Position numbers and translations under genes: made by a program
Source: Metallyticus violacea
Lineage: Eukaryota; Arthropoda; Insecta; Mantodea; Metallyticidae
Direction: 5' to 3'
DNA length: 64,000 nucleotides
NCBI GenBank assembly: GCA_030762175.1
Contig: CM060831.1
Coordinates: forward strand, 74,650,001 to 74,714,000
Notes under the pieces: model-generated
Database searches by the model: none
The model's input: the letters and a program-made list of their open reading frames with translations, nothing else
What the model was told of the DNA's origin: nothing
In this document: positions 21,501 to 33,954 of the stretch, one piece after another
Numbering within the stretch: position 1 is the stretch's first letter
Layout: each line of letters starts with the position of its first letter

Positions 21501-23487
21501 TCGAGTTAGAAGTGTGCTGCTTAACACTGCGGTTGTTTGACATTTTTGAATGATAAAACAAGGGCACTTTTCTATTTATAGGATAAAGAAAACCAAACTT
21601 TCAATCATCCAATGTATTAGCACAGTATGGCGTCTACTTCAATGCCTAACTTTCATTATCCATTTATTTTATGTTAATTATCACATTTTAAGTAAATTAC
21701 ATAAAATATTTATAAATGTTGTATACATATTACTAAGGGAACATTAATAAGTCGTGGGAATTAGAGCGTGACGGCAGAACTGTACCAACTTGACTCACTC
21801 CTAAATAAAGGTTCTCTTTTTAAACTATAGTTACATAAATAACAATTACTGAGAGCAAACCAACTGCCTTGGTTTTATTGAAACCACTTAAAAAGTAAAA
21901 AAAAATCATATAAAATATTTAATTTATTACGAAAAAAAAACACATGCTTTAGATCGCCAAGCATCCGAACGTCACTTATTCGAAATGAACAGAGTTTCCG
22001 ACATTTTTCGAGAATGAAAAATCAGTACATGCGGATTTATTTTGTACTTTAATGCAGAATATGTCACATAGTGTGAATGTCCTTAAACCGCCAGTCACAA
22101 AAAACTACTTTCATATACTTTTATCGGCGCATATTATTCAGTTAGTACCTGTGCATTTTCATCATTTAATGTGATATTTAGTACTTATTTCCGACGTCAT
22201 CTGGAGAATTAAAATGCACTAAGTGACTTTCTTAGTTAAATTTAAATATTCAATGTTTCCTAGTTTCTAAAAATATCCTTATGTTTGATGATGAAATGAA
22301 CTATTTATAACAGCTGTATGGATTAAACCATGATCTATTTTTTCTGCGTGTGGTTTTTTTTTTTTTTTCAATTCCTTAAGCAGTAGTTCACTTTTCAGTT
22401 AAAGCAACCGGGTGCACGATATGAACCGGGAAATTATGCAGCCGTTAACAAGCCTATGAATGTGGGGAAATTCTCGTTAATAATAAGATTATTTACCTTA
22501 AGAAACTGATTCTTATATTTCACCTGGCGCTGAAATACAAGCATTTTATAAGTATTTTTCAATGGCCTACCATACAGTACAGTAATTATAAGCAATGTCT
22601 AATTTGTGTAGCGATATATTTACTTATAGAGTATCGTTGATTTTTAATTATCCATTTGAAAAAAAATAACAATACAGTAATTTGAAAAGCTAATTTATTG
22701 TATGAAAAATTGAAAGGAACTAAGTACAAAACAATTATTTACCGCGCGTACCGTAGTAAATACAAATCTATAAAGCATAATGCTCACTTTTTGTTGTAGA
22801 AGCTGCAATTTACTCAAATGTTTGTGAAGTTAAAAATAAACTAATTTGAAATGCTAAGTAAATAGCCGATGCTTATAGAAAATAAACGGGACAAGAGAGC
22901 CTTGAAAACAATAGTATATACATAAAAATATAAATGACAAGAATGGTAGACAAAAAAAAAATCTAGATAAACCGGCTTCAACACATTCCTGGTATCAAAA
23001 AGGTGTTTATTCCGAAAGCATTTTAGTACAAGATGCTCTTTCCTTTAGCCTAAAAGTCTTAATAAATAATGGTAAATCCTTTAAATCTGCTCTTTGAAAA
23101 TACCTATGTAAAAAATCTATTATTCTGTAAAATAATATATGAGTGACCACATATTATACTAAATTAAAAGAATTGCACTAATTTATATCAATGCACATAT
23201 AAACACGTATATAATTAATTCTGTGTGATTGAGTATTTGTCTGTTTTCTGCTTCTCTGATTTTTTGTTGTTTTGGCTGACTTGTTCTAGGATTTATTTTT
23301 TTTATTTTTATTGTAAATATTTATGCAAATGTACACAATATTTTTTTGCAAATGTATGTGTGCTACTGTGGTATTTTTAAATGACAAATTCTATGTTCTT
23401 ATGTCTCTGTAACTGCTTCGCGAACTTACTGAATGCTCTAGGGACAAAACTAAACTAAATGTCCATATAACCATTTATTCGGTTTAC
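18545..23487. other. Long stretch without recognised genes
   Basis: A C11 run lies at 18677-18687. A frame at 20420-20653 contains two similar CCCTTTAAACG segments 45 bases apart but no recognisable domain. Bases 20860-21360 are balanced in composition with opposing 115-codon frames and no family resemblance. The remainder is AT-rich. Confidence 0.35.
20091..20130. repeat. ATT microsatellite
   Basis: Consecutive ATT/TTA units with one interruption (ATAATT). Confidence 0.85.
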
Positions 23488-23575
23488 TTACGTAAGTTGG
23501 ACCGAAAAAACAACAGTAACGTGTAGTATGATGTTCTGTAAACAGATGTGACTCACATCTGGTGACTGGTAGTGT
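23488..23575 (+). mobile_element. Family D transposon, 5' untranslated scrap (copy D2)
   Basis: The text AAGTTGGACCGAAAAAACA through GATGTTCTGTAAACAGATGTG and ACTCACAT matches D1 and D4 almost base for base. Nothing further of the element follows. Confidence 0.6.
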
Positions 23576-23579
23576 TTGA

Positions 23580-24690
23580 TTTTGTACACTAAGATTTTTA
23601 AGTAAAACCTTTTATCAATGTAACTAAAGTATATTTATGGAGCAGAAAGAGTCATTTCTAGCTGTACACATCTTCCGCAAACATACTATTTATTATAAAA
23701 ACTTTACCTATTTTAGGGTAGGAAACCATTGTATGTATTTCTTCTCGTTTATTTTATTTAGCAGACAGCTTAGTTCATACCTAGCACTTATCAATGAAGA
23801 GCACAAATGACATCTAGAACTAACAGGCAAAAAATTTACAGGATGGAAACAATTGAGAGAACAAGGAGGCTAGAAAGAGAGAGAAAGCTTAGGAGAGAGT
23901 AAGGAAGCTTGATTTAAGCATTTGTTTTCGTGCTGTGACTTCGCGAGTAAAACTAAAAGTCGCATGAGTTGAAAACGCTCAAATCTCGCTGTTTTAGTTC
24001 TAAAATTTTCAACCGTATTTCAAGGATTTTTTCCCCTCTTCTTTCTGATGTGACTCACGCCAAAGTTTTTCAGCGCAAGGCTTCGCATTTCGATGGAAGC
24101 CAACAAAAAGAAACGTTGTCGAAGTTGGTAATCTCCTGCTACTTGGCTATGTCATATTTGCCTGGAGATGTCGTTCCTCATTGCAAGCGAAAATCGCTTT
24201 AAAACTTTACGTGATTCACAGTGCAACCGCACGTCGTTTGCCTTCAGGCGTAAAGGGACTAGCCTGGAAAACGTGATATCGCTTTCGGACAATAAAATTA
24301 TACTACTCGGCGAAATCTTGCTCATGTGTTTAATTGTTTAATTATTTCTCCCAAAAATTTTTAATGTATTACTGTGCCTTACACTTCGCATTTATTTTTA
24401 CATTTCAGTTTTGTCATAAATATATCAAATTAATTAATATCAGCAAATTAATTAATTTAAAACAGCTGAAAATATTGCAATTGGAGATCTTTGCCTTCAG
24501 CAAGAGATTAAAATAATTCTGATCACGTACGACAGGGATATTCAGCACTTTCCAATAGAATCGCATGTTTTTATGGTCTCGGCGCTGCGAGAATGTCTGA
24601 AACGAGGATTTACGTTCTTTTGAGGTTTGGCGATAAATAGAATTTAAAGATTCTAATAGTATCCCAGGCAATAACGTTGACACCCAGAGA
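23580..24690. other. AT-rich DNA, nothing recognised
   Basis: A frame at 23969-24202 has no family resemblance. No repeat was recognised. Confidence 0.35.
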
Positions 24691-24694
24691 GCCG

Positions 24695-24765
24695 GCCCTC
24701 TTGACATTGATTTTTTCCCTCTGGTCACTTAGGCAAATACTGAGATGGATATTTACATTCAATGG
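24695..24765 (+). repeat. Short interspersed segment shared with 29060-29125
   Basis: Both loci contain a T-rich run, then TTAG-CAAATACT--GATGG, then ATATTTA. The 29 kb copy sits behind a tRNA-like B box, so this is probably a SINE tail. Confidence 0.4.
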
Positions 24766-24769
24766 ACGT

Positions 24770-25965
24770 CGCGCTCGTCTATTTCATATCGTTTTATTCT
24801 GTTACAGGTCAAAGTGCCAAGGCGAGGGGGGCTGGCGCGGCGTGATGGTGGCTTGCACTTTGACAGATTTTTACCCCCAGGGTTGGTGCATTATATTAGA
24901 AAACATGTTAGGGACCCCATCTGCGTTTGCATCATCGCCCGTAGATCCTGGCCGCCCGATTTCTCTCCTACCTCATTCTTTCCTCGCATTGAGAGTGTAG
25001 GCACAAAGCCGTGAGCAAAGCTCAAGTATCCTCCGCCCAGAACAATCATTTATAAACCGGAGCCCGGATTTGGTGTTAAGTAGAGAGCATAATAAAGAGG
25101 TGAATCTGACCTAGTATCTAGAACAGAATAGTTTAGCGTGGATTTAAGTTTGAAGACCTGACTTCAGCATGGATTTCGTTATATAGCCATTAGTAACTGT
25201 AAACACATTAATTGTATCATATTTGATGTTCTATTCGTTTGAGTCACATCCCCGAATTCTTAGAGGGTGATAAATTTAGTACCACGCCAGTGCTAGATGC
25301 AAGAATATTTTAGCACAATTCCAAATTTCTTTTCATTATCTTCTTTACGAATTTTACTCTTTTTGTGAGTATATTTTCCACCTTAATGCTCCTTTCCGAT
25401 AGTTTCAGTTAAAATTGTGAATGTTTTCCAAAAAATCTCCAGCATAATTAACTATTACATATAAATTTTACACGATTAAATGACATTACCTCTTTACTTT
25501 TTAATGCAGTAAAATAACACGAATTATGCTATATGCATGTAAGATGCATCTTAGTTATAAAAGAAAAGGCAGCGCAGTTACCTATAATATACACATACAT
25601 CTTTTATTATGTAGCAATATTATTTCGTATACTAATTTTTATGTATATTATGTATATGTTACTTGTAAAATGTAAGTAATGACTCGTCATTTAACAATAA
25701 CAGGCTGAAGAAAGCAGTTGTGTATGTGTGGGAGTTAAAAACCATGCTTGAAGTGGAGCACCCAAACTGCCAGTACCTTTAAAATTCTCAATAAGAGAAG
25801 ACGTTCTTTAAGACTAAATACAGAGCAAATTAGACCAGCTGTCTCAAGTGTAAGAGTAGTCAGTCAGGAAGGTGGATTCACATTAAAAAATTTAGAAGCG
25901 ACATTTTGTAACATTTCGCGGGGATTTAAGTGGCCTAACGGTACGGGTTCAAATTATATATAAAT
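24770..25965. other. Unrecognised DNA
   Basis: Bases 24815-25030 are GC-rich (GGCGAGGGGGGCTGGCGCGG) and hold two overlapping frames of about 90-107 codons with no domain I know. The rest is AT-rich. Confidence 0.3.
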
Positions 25966-25969
25966 GAGC

Positions 25970-26090
25970 GATCTGAAGCCGCAAGCTTCATTTTAGTTCC
26001 GATCTCAAAGCCGGCAGGCTGGTTATCCTAGTTCTGATTCTGAAGCCAACAGGCGGTGCACATTCTAGTTGAAATTACGAAGTTGGTAGG
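25970..26090. repeat. Degenerate minisatellite, about 31-37 bp units
   Basis: The phrase GAT-CTGAAGCC--CAGGC...CTAGTT recurs starting at about 25970, 26001 and 26036, with a partial fourth unit at 26073. Units differ in length and sequence, so the array is old. Confidence 0.55.
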
Positions 26091-26165
26091 GAGGGATCAT
26101 GCATTCAGAAGTTGATGCGCTGCAACACTTACTTATTTACTTTGTTCAGTGCAGTGAAGTCTTGC

Positions 26166-26465
26166 TGGTATGGTGATTTGGTTTATTTATGGACGCTCTT
26201 TAACACCTCAGATCATCAGTGTCCCATTCAATTCAGGGCGTGAAACGGCCGACAAATTTTGCTCAGAGCCCTCTTCTTCCAGGCTTGAGGTTCTTTATCG
26301 TGCCACAAGTGTACGACACGGAACCCACGGTTTTACTTCCGTTCCGAAGGAAGCCATACTTAGAATTTTTACGCCCGAAAAAATCTATCGATCCTGGCCG
26401 AGTTTAAACCCGCGATCTTGGGTTTAGAAGGCAAGTATGGCTACCACTACACCATCAGGATCGAC
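26166..26465 (-). mobile_element. SINE family I, copy 3
   Basis: The full body and head are present on the minus strand, with mutated boxes: the B-box region reads GGTTTAAACTC on that strand. A 7-base direct repeat, AAGTCTT, occurs at 26157-26163 and 26470-26476. The A tail has been lost. Confidence 0.88.
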
Positions 26466-26479
26466 TATTAAGTCTTACA

Positions 26480-27372
26480 AATGCATCATTGTGCTCTATG
26501 AATACTCCACATTCATACGACAAACGACACGGGACTTAGTAATATTAAAGTAATTTATTCAATAAATCCTAAACTCAATATCTTCTCCGCTAATATTCAT
26601 TTATATTAATAACATCTCTTCCTGTCTCATTGACTCAGTGTCAATGACATAGGTAGATTTCCCTGGGATGTCTATTACTCCTAATTGGGACGGGAGTAGT
26701 AAATGAACTACAGCAGCCGAAGCATCACACCAAGACGGGAATCGACGCTACGGCCGCACACTAACAACTTTTCATATTTGGCTCATCAACGTGTGCCTAT
26801 AATTAATCTCCGCCATTATTGCTAAAACCGTTCCAAAGGATAAAAACTAAAACGAGAAAACTAACATCTAAAATCACAGAAAGGAATGGATCAACTGCAT
26901 AAGCTCAGCGTTACGAAACAAAAGATGTACAAAACGGTTCAGATACTTTTCCAATCTGTCTTATACACAGTCAGAAGCCATGTTAATGGCAAAGCAAAAT
27001 GAAATGAATTAGGAGTGTTTCAACATATCTGATTCGATGTAAGCTGGTTTATCAAAAAGAAGTTGGGAAACTCATTCTCTTCAAAGGATGAGCAAGATTT
27101 AATGAACAGTCTGCGCCACTAATGGTAATATTTAAGTAATATTAGTAACAATTTATAAATCAAATATTTCAAATACGAAGCCAGTTTTCTTGCTGGATCT
27201 ATTATCATAAGGCTTAGAACATCAATACAGAAGGGTTTCGGAAATTAAAGACATATCAGGAATTACTTCCTTACATACAGGCAGAAAAATAACGTATATC
27301 GACACTGATTTGAAAATACTTGCTTTTATAGTTTTTAAGATGAGTACATGTTTTTAAAATATCATCTTTACT
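26480..27372. other. Unrecognised DNA
   Basis: I see no coding or repeat resemblance. Confidence 0.4.
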
Positions 27373-27374
27373 GG

Positions 27375-27630
27375 CTCATTGTTTCGGAAAGACAAAGAGA
27401 AATAGAGAAATAGAAATCCAGTAAATCAGGTGAGTGTGGAGGCCAGATAATAGTCCGCCCTGACTAGGAAACCAACTGAGATTTCTGCATGCACGATTAC
27501 AGAGACGTTTGGGAACACCATCGTGTATGCTACTAGTGAATGGTAGTTCCATATCGGCCAGAAAGTCACGAATTTGGATTTTTGAACGTAAAACTGAGCA
27601 ATGTGATGTCGAAGTGAGTTCAGGCAAGTA
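27375..27630 (-). pseudogene. DDE transposase C-terminal remnant
   Basis: One minus-strand frame gives HDGVPKRLCNRACRNL, resembling the DGAP box. A shift then gives IIWPPHSPDLLDFYFS, the WPPRSPDLTPLDF box that carries the third catalytic residue in arthropod Tc1/mariner-type transposases. Two residues appear lost between PDL and LDF. Only this short region survives. Confidence 0.5.
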
Positions 27631-27639
27631 AGTTTACTT

Positions 27640-28980
27640 TAAGGGAATATTGTATTAGATGGTATTAAAGACTAGGAAGCCTAATATTTCCGGATATAAA
27701 TAACTTATATCTGTTGCTATTTTTAAACATGCTACATTTAGTTTTATCATTTTCCTTATGTTTACTGCTACTGTCTAAAGCTAAAGTATAACAAATTATC
27801 TTCTTTTTTCGCGTATGTAGCCCCTGTACACCCTTGGGACTTACATACCCAGGTCATTCGCAGATCGGAGCAATAAGTAATTACTCTGAACTAACATATA
27901 GTGCATATACACACAGAGGAGATCCTTGAATGGATGGTCAATGTTATGTCAGAGTCTCTCGATGACATCACAAACACAGAAGACGGAGACACACATATAC
28001 ACAGATTAAAGAAATGAATATGAAATGGGAGATGAATCCATGGCAAAGAAAGATTAACCTAATAGTTTTTGAACTTCCCAAGCGTTTACACTAATTAAAA
28101 GGTAAATTTAATAAAAAACATTGTACGAAATAGTCCTAGGTAACTTCTTAATGATATAACAGCCTGTGTAACATTAACATCTATGGTGGTTAGTAGGATG
28201 CAGAAATACAATTTTACTTCTAAATGCTACCCCCCCCCCTTTTGATATATGAACATTTCATGGTGTCCTTTTAGGGAAAAAAATATGTTTTACTCAGAAG
28301 AAACCAGATTAGGTGATCTTTAAGAACGAGCTAGTTATTTGCTGTAAAATCCGAACATAATAATAAGAATAATAAAGAGCAAAACTTTATATTATTGCTT
28401 GCTTCAATCCAAGATTAAGTCAAACACTGTCCCAAGAGTTTTAGAACAATGTGATTTTTATATAGTATACAATTAATTTTACATTTGTTTACTCTCACTC
28501 TTTTAATTAGTCTTAGCGAGCTTTTAAACATTTATCCACTTTTGGGCAGGCTCTTTACTCTTCCGCACGCTTCTAGATATTTCAAATGCCCATCGAAGTT
28601 TCTAGAGATTTTTAAGCTATATAGGTCACTCATCGCCAACAAGAGCTGCATTCTCACTTTCCATTGCACAACTGCTTTCTGTTAGCAACAATTTCTTAAG
28701 TTATTACACAAACTCTGTCACGAGAGATTGTTTAAGCGCTATATTGATTACGTGACCGTTTGGTCAAGTAAACAATGAGAACAAGCATTTTGTGATATTG
28801 TTCTCTGATATTATCTTTTTGCTTATGGAATATAAGTCCTCAGAGACTGTTATTGGTATTTTCCTACTTTCACAATATGGCTATTTTAGCGCAGCGCTCC
28901 AGCGCTTATCAGCATCGAGTCCTCCTTCTTCCTGGTCATACGTTTACAGAAAAGTCCGACAAATCACTTATTACACCAAG
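27640..28980. other. AT-rich DNA, nothing recognised
   Basis: A C10 run lies at 28230-28239. No coding resemblance. Confidence 0.4.
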
Positions 28981-28984
28981 CGAG

Positions 28985-29130
28985 ATTACTTAATTCGTAA
29001 TTTTTGGGAGTCGCATTCGAGAGGTCCCGGGATCAAATCTCTTTGGGCCGGCTACTCTGAGTTTGGATTTTTTTGAGGTTTGCCCATCTCTATTAGCAAA
29101 TACTTTGATGGATATTTATTTTCCGAAAAT
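28985..29130 (+). mobile_element. Possible tRNA-derived SINE fragment
   Basis: GAGTCGCATTCGAGAGGTCC followed by CGGGATCAAATCTC resembles a tRNA T-arm region. A T-rich segment follows, then the tail shared with 24695-24765. No A box can be assigned confidently. Confidence 0.35.
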
Positions 29131-30866
29131 GTTCCTGTCTCTCAATCTTCATTTCATTTTTTTTTTCCATCGTTCCAGGTGGGGAAGGCCAGTGGGTTGG
29201 TAGTGAGCGGTGTGCAGTGGTGGAATATGCTCGTTGGAAAAGTTGCCCTGTGTCTGGTTTGACAGTAGGTCTTCCAAGAGCTCAAACTACTTGCAGGGAA
29301 GTCCTGCGGTATCTTAAAATAAAATAAATTTGGGAACATTATGAACTCCATCTGACCCGTACCTTCCGCCCCACCTCTTCCTCCGGGAGGTTTTGTAGGA
29401 TACAAATGACATTCGTTGAGCTTCTGTGTCTTCTAATTCAATCCAATACAATTCTCTATTGGCTTGAATTTCTGCAGGATATATCTCAAATCTATAGTTC
29501 TGCCATTCTACTGTCTACTCCCCTCTGTTCTATTATTTTCACAAAGTCAATTTCTTACAATTGAGTTAAAGTGCACATAATTAAAAAAAATTCAAGAAAA
29601 TTTTATAATATTACAACCTTAAAATGGTAATTTCTTTAGATACGCTCCTATCATTACGTCGTTTACTTCTCCAAGAGTTTTGAAATAAATTTAAGTTTCG
29701 GAAACCAAAATTACTACGGAAAAAATCACTAAGAATATTTTATCACCTATCCATGTTCTCTACTTCACTTTACCTCTCTAGTATTCAGCCTTTCTTCGCC
29801 TAGTGAAGAATTTGAGTTCTTTTCCGTCATTTGTTGAGCATACCCACAGTATTGTCAAAATTTAAAATTCCATAGCACTTAATTACTTCACGAATTTTTC
29901 ATATCATAGGCGCTGAAATAGTGGTGTTGTCGAAATATTCCTTACCTTAATATTCTCTCTACGTTTTGCTATCCAATTTTAAATAAAAAATACTTATCAG
30001 TATGCGCTGAATATTTTTCAATGTCACAAAATCTCTTTCTATATCTTACAGTGGCACGTAAACCAACAGTCCCATTGATTGCTGGCAAACTTTTATGTGC
30101 AATAATAACTTTTATATCTGGAGTGTCGTAAAAAGATTATCGGGGGATTATTTCTTAAATCCGCCCCATGTATAACGTGTGTCACATTTTTAAGGTTCTT
30201 TTTTCGAGTAAAAGCTTGTAAGCTCGTTTCTTACACATGTGCTATCAGTTTATATAGGGTCTCTATTCCGCTTTGCTTAATTTTGCCGCAAAGTTACTGT
30301 GTAACAGCCAAGCCATCTTTCGAGGAAGGAAATATTGCGAAGCTCACAGCGCGCATGTTTTTATTTCTTTCATTATTTGTTAGTAGTAAATAGTAATTAA
30401 TATGCCCTATCAATCATAGCTAATGCTTGAAGTGTCTGCTCTCCGCTGTGAGACATTCTGAATCCTTTTGAAAAAAGTTTAAGACACCCATTGCAGTTTA
30501 TACTCCCGAATATTGAAACTGCCTTCCAGATATTTTGTTTCAACACCACCGTGAGTTTTGTTTCAGGTTCAGATGTAATTTTTAATGATAAAGATATAGT
30601 AGCTGTGTGGCTTTATACGCACTGCCTACAGTTCACCAACGTGTGTTAAAGAATATCTGGCAAGATCTTAATCCAAGGTTACCCTCTGTTAAAACCAGTT
30701 TTTTGTTGTTGGCTTCTTGTCAATGAAAATGCCATGGGTTCGAACGTTGTTCACAATCAGAAAATTGCACTTCCCCCTGGATATATTACTGCGGAAATTT
30801 AGCACAAGATCTCTTGTACAGTAATTATATGCTTCTTTGCATAAAGTAGCAATTTTATTAATAATT
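29131..30866. other. Unrecognised DNA
   Basis: CAGGGAAGTCCTGCGGT near 29295 resembles CAGGGAAGTCCTCCGGT near 33450, hinting at another repeat family. The rest is AT-rich. Confidence 0.3.
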
Positions 30867-30867
30867 T

Positions 30868-31105
30868 TAACGTCAGTTTTACTGCTGAGACATCACAGGC
30901 GGTAGACACTTGTGATACTTGAGCTGAAATGATAACTTGGGAAACGATTTTTTTTTAAGGAAGGAAGCGTTCCAGGTCTATGTTTAGGGTACCTCCCTAA
31001 CATTTAAGGACTGAGGAACACCTGGAAAATCCTTGTCAGGGAAAACTAACCTGGGGGAATGAACCCCCGACCTCCCGCTTAACGATTTGGGCCAATCGTT
31101 GTGGT
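30868..31105 (-). mobile_element. SINE family II copy (clear tRNA-like head)
   Basis: On the minus strand the head reads TCGTTAAGCGGGAGGTCGGG and then GGTTCATTCCCCC as the B box. The body CAGTCCTTAAATG, GAGGTACCC and AGACCTGGAACGCTTCCTTC follows, then the tail with ACCGCCTGTGATGTCTCAGC. The order matches 7979 and 16915. Confidence 0.7.
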
Positions 31106-31109
31106 AAAC

Positions 31110-32244
31110 AGTCTTAAATAAATATTCTATCCTCTACAGTGTAAATCTCATTCTAGGCACACTTCACAATATACAAATGCACAGTAGAAAGTGTAACACT
31201 TGCTAATAAATGCAACTGAAAAAGTTGATGTGATAAACACTACTGAGCAAGTTCAATTGTCTGCGGGAGCAGAACATTAACGGGAATCGCACATTCGTTG
31301 TACGTTTCCATTATGACTAGTGTGAAACAAAATCCGACTGCATAGTGGAATGAGGCCTGGTATTTTCCAGTACAAACTTTCTTATTTCTTTTTTCATATC
31401 CGCGAAAGGAAATAGAATTTGGATTTTTCTAACAAGAACTCTTAAGAACGAGAGTGCCACTTAATAGGTTAGTCTATCATGGCGAAGGCAGTATAATAAG
31501 ATAATTTGTGAAAATCATCTTAAATGTGAACTATGTATCTGTTTCAGAAAAAAAGCTGCTATCGTATGCATGGTGTAAATTTAACCTCATTAAGAGAGGC
31601 CATAATTTTTTGTTGACAAGGCTCAAAAACCCATCCGTGTAATACTGTAGCTGTATTCGTTAATAGTTATCGTTACACACATATTACAATATAGACAAGG
31701 TCCAAAAATGAACTAATGCAGGTTGCTAGCTAGTCAAAATTATTTTTATAGCGAGAATCGCAAACTATGAAATTCTTTATATCAAGTTATTTGGCTTACA
31801 TCCGCAGCTAAGCGGCGCATTCCTCTGGCCATATTGGACATGTGTTAAAATGAAAGACTAGACTAAATTAGGTTTCTCTAAAATGAAATACTAGAACAGC
31901 ATTATATCATTTAGTTGACAAACAGCTGTATCAATTAAATCGATTTGCTTAATGAAATTAAATATAGTTCATCAACAACACTTTAACTTAACTGTTTATT
32001 GGTTATCTGTGGATTATGTAGATTTTATTTTTTCTGAGACGAGGCTTAGCTTCTTATGATTTATTAAAACTACAGCTAATAAAGTTTCAAAAGCAACAAA
32101 GTCTATGCCAAGGGCTCTACATGATTAACGACAGGAAAATATAAGGCAGATTCTGCTTCTGTGAGTATAATGAACAAGAGAGCAATGTCGTCACCTTTCA
32201 GGCGTTGGAGTTGCATTATATAGTTGGGACTTGAATTTAACTAC
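31110..32244. other. AT-rich DNA, nothing recognised
   Basis: I see no coding or repeat resemblance. Confidence 0.4.
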
Positions 32245-33165
32245 AGTGTGTCCCTAAAGTTATGATGAAGTTTTGAACACTTATAACGGCTAAACAAAAC
32301 GAAGTCAAAGGATGAAACCTAAGATACATTGAAGAGTATGCCAAAGAGTTTCTGAAACATTAATTATAATTTTGTGCGTGCGCAGGTAATGACCGAATAC
32401 AACAGTGAAGCGAATCGCGCCATTTAGTCAAGGTGTGAACGGTGCCAAGGAAAGTTCAATGAGTCCTGTGGCTTGCAAAATATTCACATGTTCGTCGTGA
32501 ATATCGTCGGTGTACAATGAAGAGCAGCCACAAAGAAATAACATTCACTGGCAGAGTAAGCAGCTGAAGGAAACTGGAGGCATGTTGGACCAAAAACATT
32601 CACGTAGGCGTTGAAACTATACGGGATAGCTACTTAAGGAGCCCCAAGAAGGCTGTGCGTACCTGTGCTCGAAGTCTAGGTCTGATGAAAACTACAGTTC
32701 ATAAAGTTTTAAAGAAACGTCTCCAGTTTACGAGTTGCCAACTCAGTCGTTACATGCTATCAGCCCAATGGATAAACCCAAATGATATGAGTTTTCTGTA
32801 CAGATGCTTCATGAGATGACAATGATGAGCTTACAGAAGATTGTGGTTAGTAATGAGACCAAAATTGTTTGTTTATTTGTAGATAAAACCTTTCTTCAGC
32901 AGTGAATAGGAAGATGTGGATAGAAGGCATGGTCACCACGATCCTGGACCTAATGCCTTTAGACTTTTACTTGTGAGACTATGTCAAGCAATGTGTGTAC
33001 AGTGTTCTTATAAATGACATTGACCATTTAAAAGATAAAATGAGACGCTAATCTCTCTGCTACATCTGATATCCTTGGTCGCATGTAGAATTTGTTAGAA
33101 TATCGTTGAGATATAAGTAGGGCAACAAACGGAAGCCACTGCACTGAACAAGGATGCAAACTTGG
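32245..33165 (+). pseudogene. Decayed HTH-DDE transposase (DUF4817-like N-terminus)
   Basis: The left end reads CAGTGTGTCCCTAAAGT, typical of a transposon terminus. Shifting frames give VQCVLWLAKYSHVR (N-terminal helix), then ETIRDSYLRSPKKAVRTCAR and SLGLMKTTVHKVLKKRLQ, the HTH of the large arthropod transposase group with RRASRELGIP-TTV-KVL-KRL. Later come VSNETKI, near the first catalytic region, and LMPLDFYL-DYVKQCVYSVL with DIDHLKDKMR, the block containing the third catalytic residue and the C-terminal helix. The second catalytic box (QQDGAP) is missing, so the middle is deleted. Stops are numerous. Confidence 0.6.
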
Positions 33166-33169
33166 AGAT

Positions 33170-33950
33170 ATTTTCTTTTATTTGGTAAGAATTTCACATT
33201 TCTATCTTATTTCGTCGCTTTTGTATGACTGTTCAAAATTGCACCATGACTTTATGGACATGATATGTTTATACACTGAAATACTCAGTATCCTTGGCAT
33301 TTATAATGTTTTAAATGTTTTAAATTTGCATTTACAGACAAAGGAGGATTCTGAATCAGGTTACGAGATAACGCCTCTCCTGTGGATCCAATGTTCACGG
33401 GTTCATATCCGGCAGATGTGCATATATATTTTTTGCACGTAAAATCTCCCAGGGAAGTCCTCCGGTTTGTGCTTGAAGCTGTGGTTTCAATGTCGTAGAT
33501 TTACGGTACGATATCTGTAAAAGAGGTCCTGGATAAAAACTGCCGGCATTTCATTTCCAAATAATGCGGTAAAAAAAGTTCAATTGGGTCACAGGGTGAA
33601 TTGAATCAATTTTGTATTTCCCCCCCCCCCTTCTGGTTGGAGAAACTCTCACGAAACTCTGAAGTTGAAACTCCTGTACTGAAGTTGAACAGATACGTAG
33701 TGTTATTGGACATTGTGTAAATTTCGTTGCTCGTTGCTAAGAAAAGAAAATAAAGACGAGATTTTTAAGTTGAAGCGAACGTTTCTCATATAATTAAAAT
33801 TAACCATAACATTTTTGTTACTCTCTTCCATACATTCTGCACTGTAATTTACCCAATTTACTTCCAATATTCCTTTGAGTTTTTGTAGAAGAAATATTAG
33901 CGATTTATTTCACTATTCTTACTTAGTGTTACCAACTTTTGATTTTAAAA
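33170..33950. other. AT-rich DNA with a possible SINE fragment
   Basis: At 33340-33480, CGCCTCTCCTGTGGATCCAA and TTCACGGGTTCATATCCGGC look like a tRNA-type T arm; the following text shares CAGGGAAGTCCT-CGGT with about 29295. A C11 run lies at 33620-33630. Confidence 0.3.
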
Positions 33951-33954
33951 AACC

